Assembly (NCBI GenBank): GCA_041609995.1
Contig: JBFIPU010000118.1
Location: 1 to 6,708, forward strand
Source: JABDOU01 sp041609995
GTDB taxonomy: Bacteria > Actinomycetota > Acidimicrobiia > Spongiisociales > SHLN01
Reading direction: 5' to 3'
Length of the DNA: 6,708 nucleotides
The notes under the pieces are model-generated. The model was not told the origin of the DNA, searched no databases, and saw only the letters and a program-made list of their open reading frames with translations. Position 1 is the first letter of the stretch, and each line of letters opens with the position of its first letter. This document shows positions 4,936 to 6,708 of this stretch, piece after piece. Position numbers and translations under genes: made by a program.

Positions 4936-6669
4936 GTGAAGTCAACAATGAGACTGCTGGTATTCCTGGCAGGCCTGGCACTGCTGGTGGCGGCCTGTAG
5001 CGATACGCCGGCAGAAGAAACAACTACGACCGAGCCCCCGGCCACCACCCAGGCGCCGAGCGACGACGACTCGACCACGACCGTGGCACCGACCCCCGGG
5101 TTCGTGGGAGCCTCGATCGCGGCCCCCGACTGTGATTACGGAGGGAAGGTATCGAGCGTCGAGGCGCTGGATGAGTTCACCGTGCAGTTCAGCTTCTGCT
5201 CACCATTGCCGGCGTTCCGACAGATCGCCGCATTCACACCGTTCGGAATCCAGCCAGAAGAGCACCTGGCGGCGACAGGCGGAGCACCGCTCGATAGTCC
5301 GGTCGGGACCGGGCCCTTCAAGTTGGAGCAGTGGAACCGGGGCGAGAGCATCGTGTATTCACGCAACGACAACTACTGGGGTGATCCGGCACCGTACGAG
5401 ACACTGGTGTTCCGCTGGGCGTCCGAAGGTGCAGCCCGCCTGACCGAGCTGCAGGCAGGAACGGTTGATCAGATCACGAACGTGTCTCCCGACTCGTTCG
5501 ACACGGTCAAGAACGACCCGAACCTGACCTTCATCCCGGTGGCCAACCCCAACACGCTGTACCTGGCGATGACGGCTCAGCTCGACCCGTTCGGCGATTC
5601 ACCAGGCGGCGACACCGTCTTTGCCGATGTGAACGTTCGCAAGGCGATCGCCCTGGGTGTGGACCGGCAGCGCATCGTGGACAACTTCTTCCCGGAAGGG
5701 TCCGAGGTCGCCTCCCACTTCACTCCCTGCTCCATTCCCAACGGATGCCAGGGTGAGGAGTGGTACGAGTTCGATCCCGAGGCGGCCCGCCAGTTGCTGG
5801 CCGACGCCGGGTTCCCCAACGGGTTCCAGACCGCCATTTATTACCGGGATGTCTTCCGCGGCTACTTGCCGGAACCGGGCCAGGTGGCAGTGGAGTTCCA
5901 GACCCAGCTCAAGGAAAACCTGAACATCGACGCCGACGTGATCGTGATGGAGTCAGGCGAGTTCATCGATGAGTCCACCAACGGACGCCTCGACGGCTTC
6001 TATCTGCTGGGATGGGGCGCCGACTATCCGCACGTGACGAACTTCCTGGACTTCCACTTCAGCAAGTCGAATCCGCAGTACGGCGAGCCGCACCCGGAGA
6101 TATATGAGGTCCTGGAGGAGGCTTCGACCATCGGCGACGAGGCGACGGCGGCGCCGCTCTACGAGCAGGCCAACAACGCCATCAAGGAGCTGGTCCCGAT
6201 GGTCGTCATCGCCCACGGCGCCTCGGCCTCGGCGGCGCTCAACACCGTCGAGAACGCCCACTTCCGTCCCTTCGGCGCCCCGTTGCTGCACCGGGTCGAT
6301 CCGGGCAAGGACACGTTCGTCTGGATGCAGAACGCTGAACCGATCAGCCTGTACTGCACCGACGAGACGGACGGCGAGTCGCTGGCAGCCTGCCAGCAGG
6401 TGATCGAGCCGCTCCTCGGCTACGCCATCGACTCGGGAGAGGTTGAACCCCGGCTTGCGACCGATTGCACGTCCAATGAGGACACCTCGGTGTGGACCTG
6501 CACGCTGCGTCAGGGCGTGACGTTCCACGACGGCTCCACCTTCGACGCCAACGATGTGGTGGCCTCCTGGTCGGCCGGCATCTGGGAAGGCGACCCGCTG
6601 CACGTCGGCAATACCGGAGCGTTCGAGTACTACAGCTATCTGCTGGACTCGTTGATTCCGGCGAGTTAG
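4936..6669 (+). CDS. Lipid-anchored family 5 ABC-transporter substrate-binding protein with circularly permuted domain order
   Basis: The 577-residue lipoprotein belongs to the peptide/nickel (SBP_bac_5, OppA/DppA-like) binding proteins and would capture a solute for an ABC importer whose other parts are not in the window. The signal peptide ends in lipobox LVAAC (lipid-modified C21), then a Thr/Pro/Glu/Asp-rich linker to about residue 56. Family motifs follow in this order: VEALDEFTVQF (75-85), PVGTGPFKLEQW (122-133), NDNYWGDPAPYE (144-155), LTELQAGTVD (169-178), VNVRKAIALGVDRQRIV (232-248), DPEAARQLLADAGFPNGF (280-297) and LGWGADYP (358-365). Residues about 458-577 (FVWMQNAEPISL, DGESLAACQQVIEPLLGY, TLRQGVTFHDGSTFDANDVV) correspond to the segment that normally begins the mature protein, so the chain looks circularly permuted. 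Eight further Cys occur as close pairs: 66/88, 265/271, 474/486 and 511/522. It starts at GTG 4936 behind a consensus AGGAGG. The ligand cannot be told from sequence. Confidence 0.9.
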   Translation: MKSTMRLLVFLAGLALLVAACSDTPAEETTTTEPPATTQAPSDDDSTTTVAPTPGFVGASIAAPDCDYGGKVSSVEALDEFTVQFSFCSPLPAFRQIAAFTPFGIQPEEHLAATGGAPLDSPVGTGPFKLEQWNRGESIVYSRNDNYWGDPAPYETLVFRWASEGAARLTELQAGTVDQITNVSPDSFDTVKNDPNLTFIPVANPNTLYLAMTAQLDPFGDSPGGDTVFADVNVRKAIALGVDRQRIVDNFFPEGSEVASHFTPCSIPNGCQGEEWYEFDPEAARQLLADAGFPNGFQTAIYYRDVFRGYLPEPGQVAVEFQTQLKENLNIDADVIVMESGEFIDESTNGRLDGFYLLGWGADYPHVTNFLDFHFSKSNPQYGEPHPEIYEVLEEASTIGDEATAAPLYEQANNAIKELVPMVVIAHGASASAALNTVENAHFRPFGAPLLHRVDPGKDTFVWMQNAEPISLYCTDETDGESLAACQQVIEPLLGYAIDSGEVEPRLATDCTSNEDTSVWTCTLRQGVTFHDGSTFDANDVVASWSAGIWEGDPLHVGNTGAFEYYSYLLDSLIPAS

Positions 6670-6689
6670 ACAACGGATAGTGGAGGTGG

Positions 6690-6708
6690 TGCACCCGTCC
6701 GGGGTGCA
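6690..6708 (+). terminator. Hairpin at the right edge, possible transcription terminator (cut by the window end)
   Basis: TGCACCC (6690-6696) pairs with GGGTGCA (6702-6708) around a 5-nt loop, starting 20 nt after the substrate-binding protein stop. The stem may extend beyond the window, since GGAGGTGG precedes the left arm. Whether a T-run follows cannot be seen. The GGAGGT at 6682-6687 could alternatively be a ribosome binding site for a following gene. Confidence 0.45.

Noticed and set aside
1..6708. CRISPR array, tRNA, rRNA, insertion sequence or phage genes
   Set aside because: No direct-repeat array, tRNA-like cloverleaf, transposase motif or phage protein was seen on reading through the window.

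Overview
The window is a high-GC bacterial chromosome segment with GC-rich third codon positions. A lipoprotein with a Thr/Pro/Glu/Asp-rich linker behind its lipobox, together with the gene families present, suggests an actinobacterium. Acidimicrobiia or a relative is my best guess; this is inference, as no rRNA or marker gene is present.

Layout. Positions 1-292 hold no securely identified gene. The 5' end of a probable small membrane protein runs off the left edge on the minus strand (1-115), and a 46-codon plus-strand reading frame (114-254) is a weaker candidate. Positions 293-4806 are a tight four-gene minus-strand cluster. In transcription order it reads: FAD-dependent glycerol-3-phosphate dehydrogenase (glpD-like), a large LOG-family nucleotide-binding protein, a YczE/YyaS/YitT-family membrane protein, and a fold-type III PLP amino-acid decarboxylase most like ornithine decarboxylase. 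Spacings of 1 nt, a 23-nt overlap and 9 nt point to one transcript with coupled translation. Positions 4807-4935 are a divergent regulatory region with two inverted repeats. Positions 4936-6669 (plus strand) encode a lipid-anchored family 5 (peptide/nickel type) ABC substrate-binding protein. The right edge falls within a hairpin that may be its terminator.

The most notable observation is that the substrate-binding protein appears circularly permuted. The segment that opens a normal family 5 protein, including the 'TLRxGVxFHDGxxFxAxDVV' motif, sits at the extreme C-terminus. The mature N-terminus starts directly at the strand region that normally follows that segment. The reading frame is continuous, so this is not a visible frameshift. 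The protein also carries eight cysteines in four close pairs besides the lipidated one.

The cluster links membrane glycerol-3-phosphate oxidation with a putative nucleotide hydrolase, an uncharacterised integral membrane protein and a polyamine-type decarboxylase. No single known pathway joins these, and any functional link with the divergent transporter component is unproven. Both the decarboxylase and the LOG protein carry substitutions at positions that are normally conserved.
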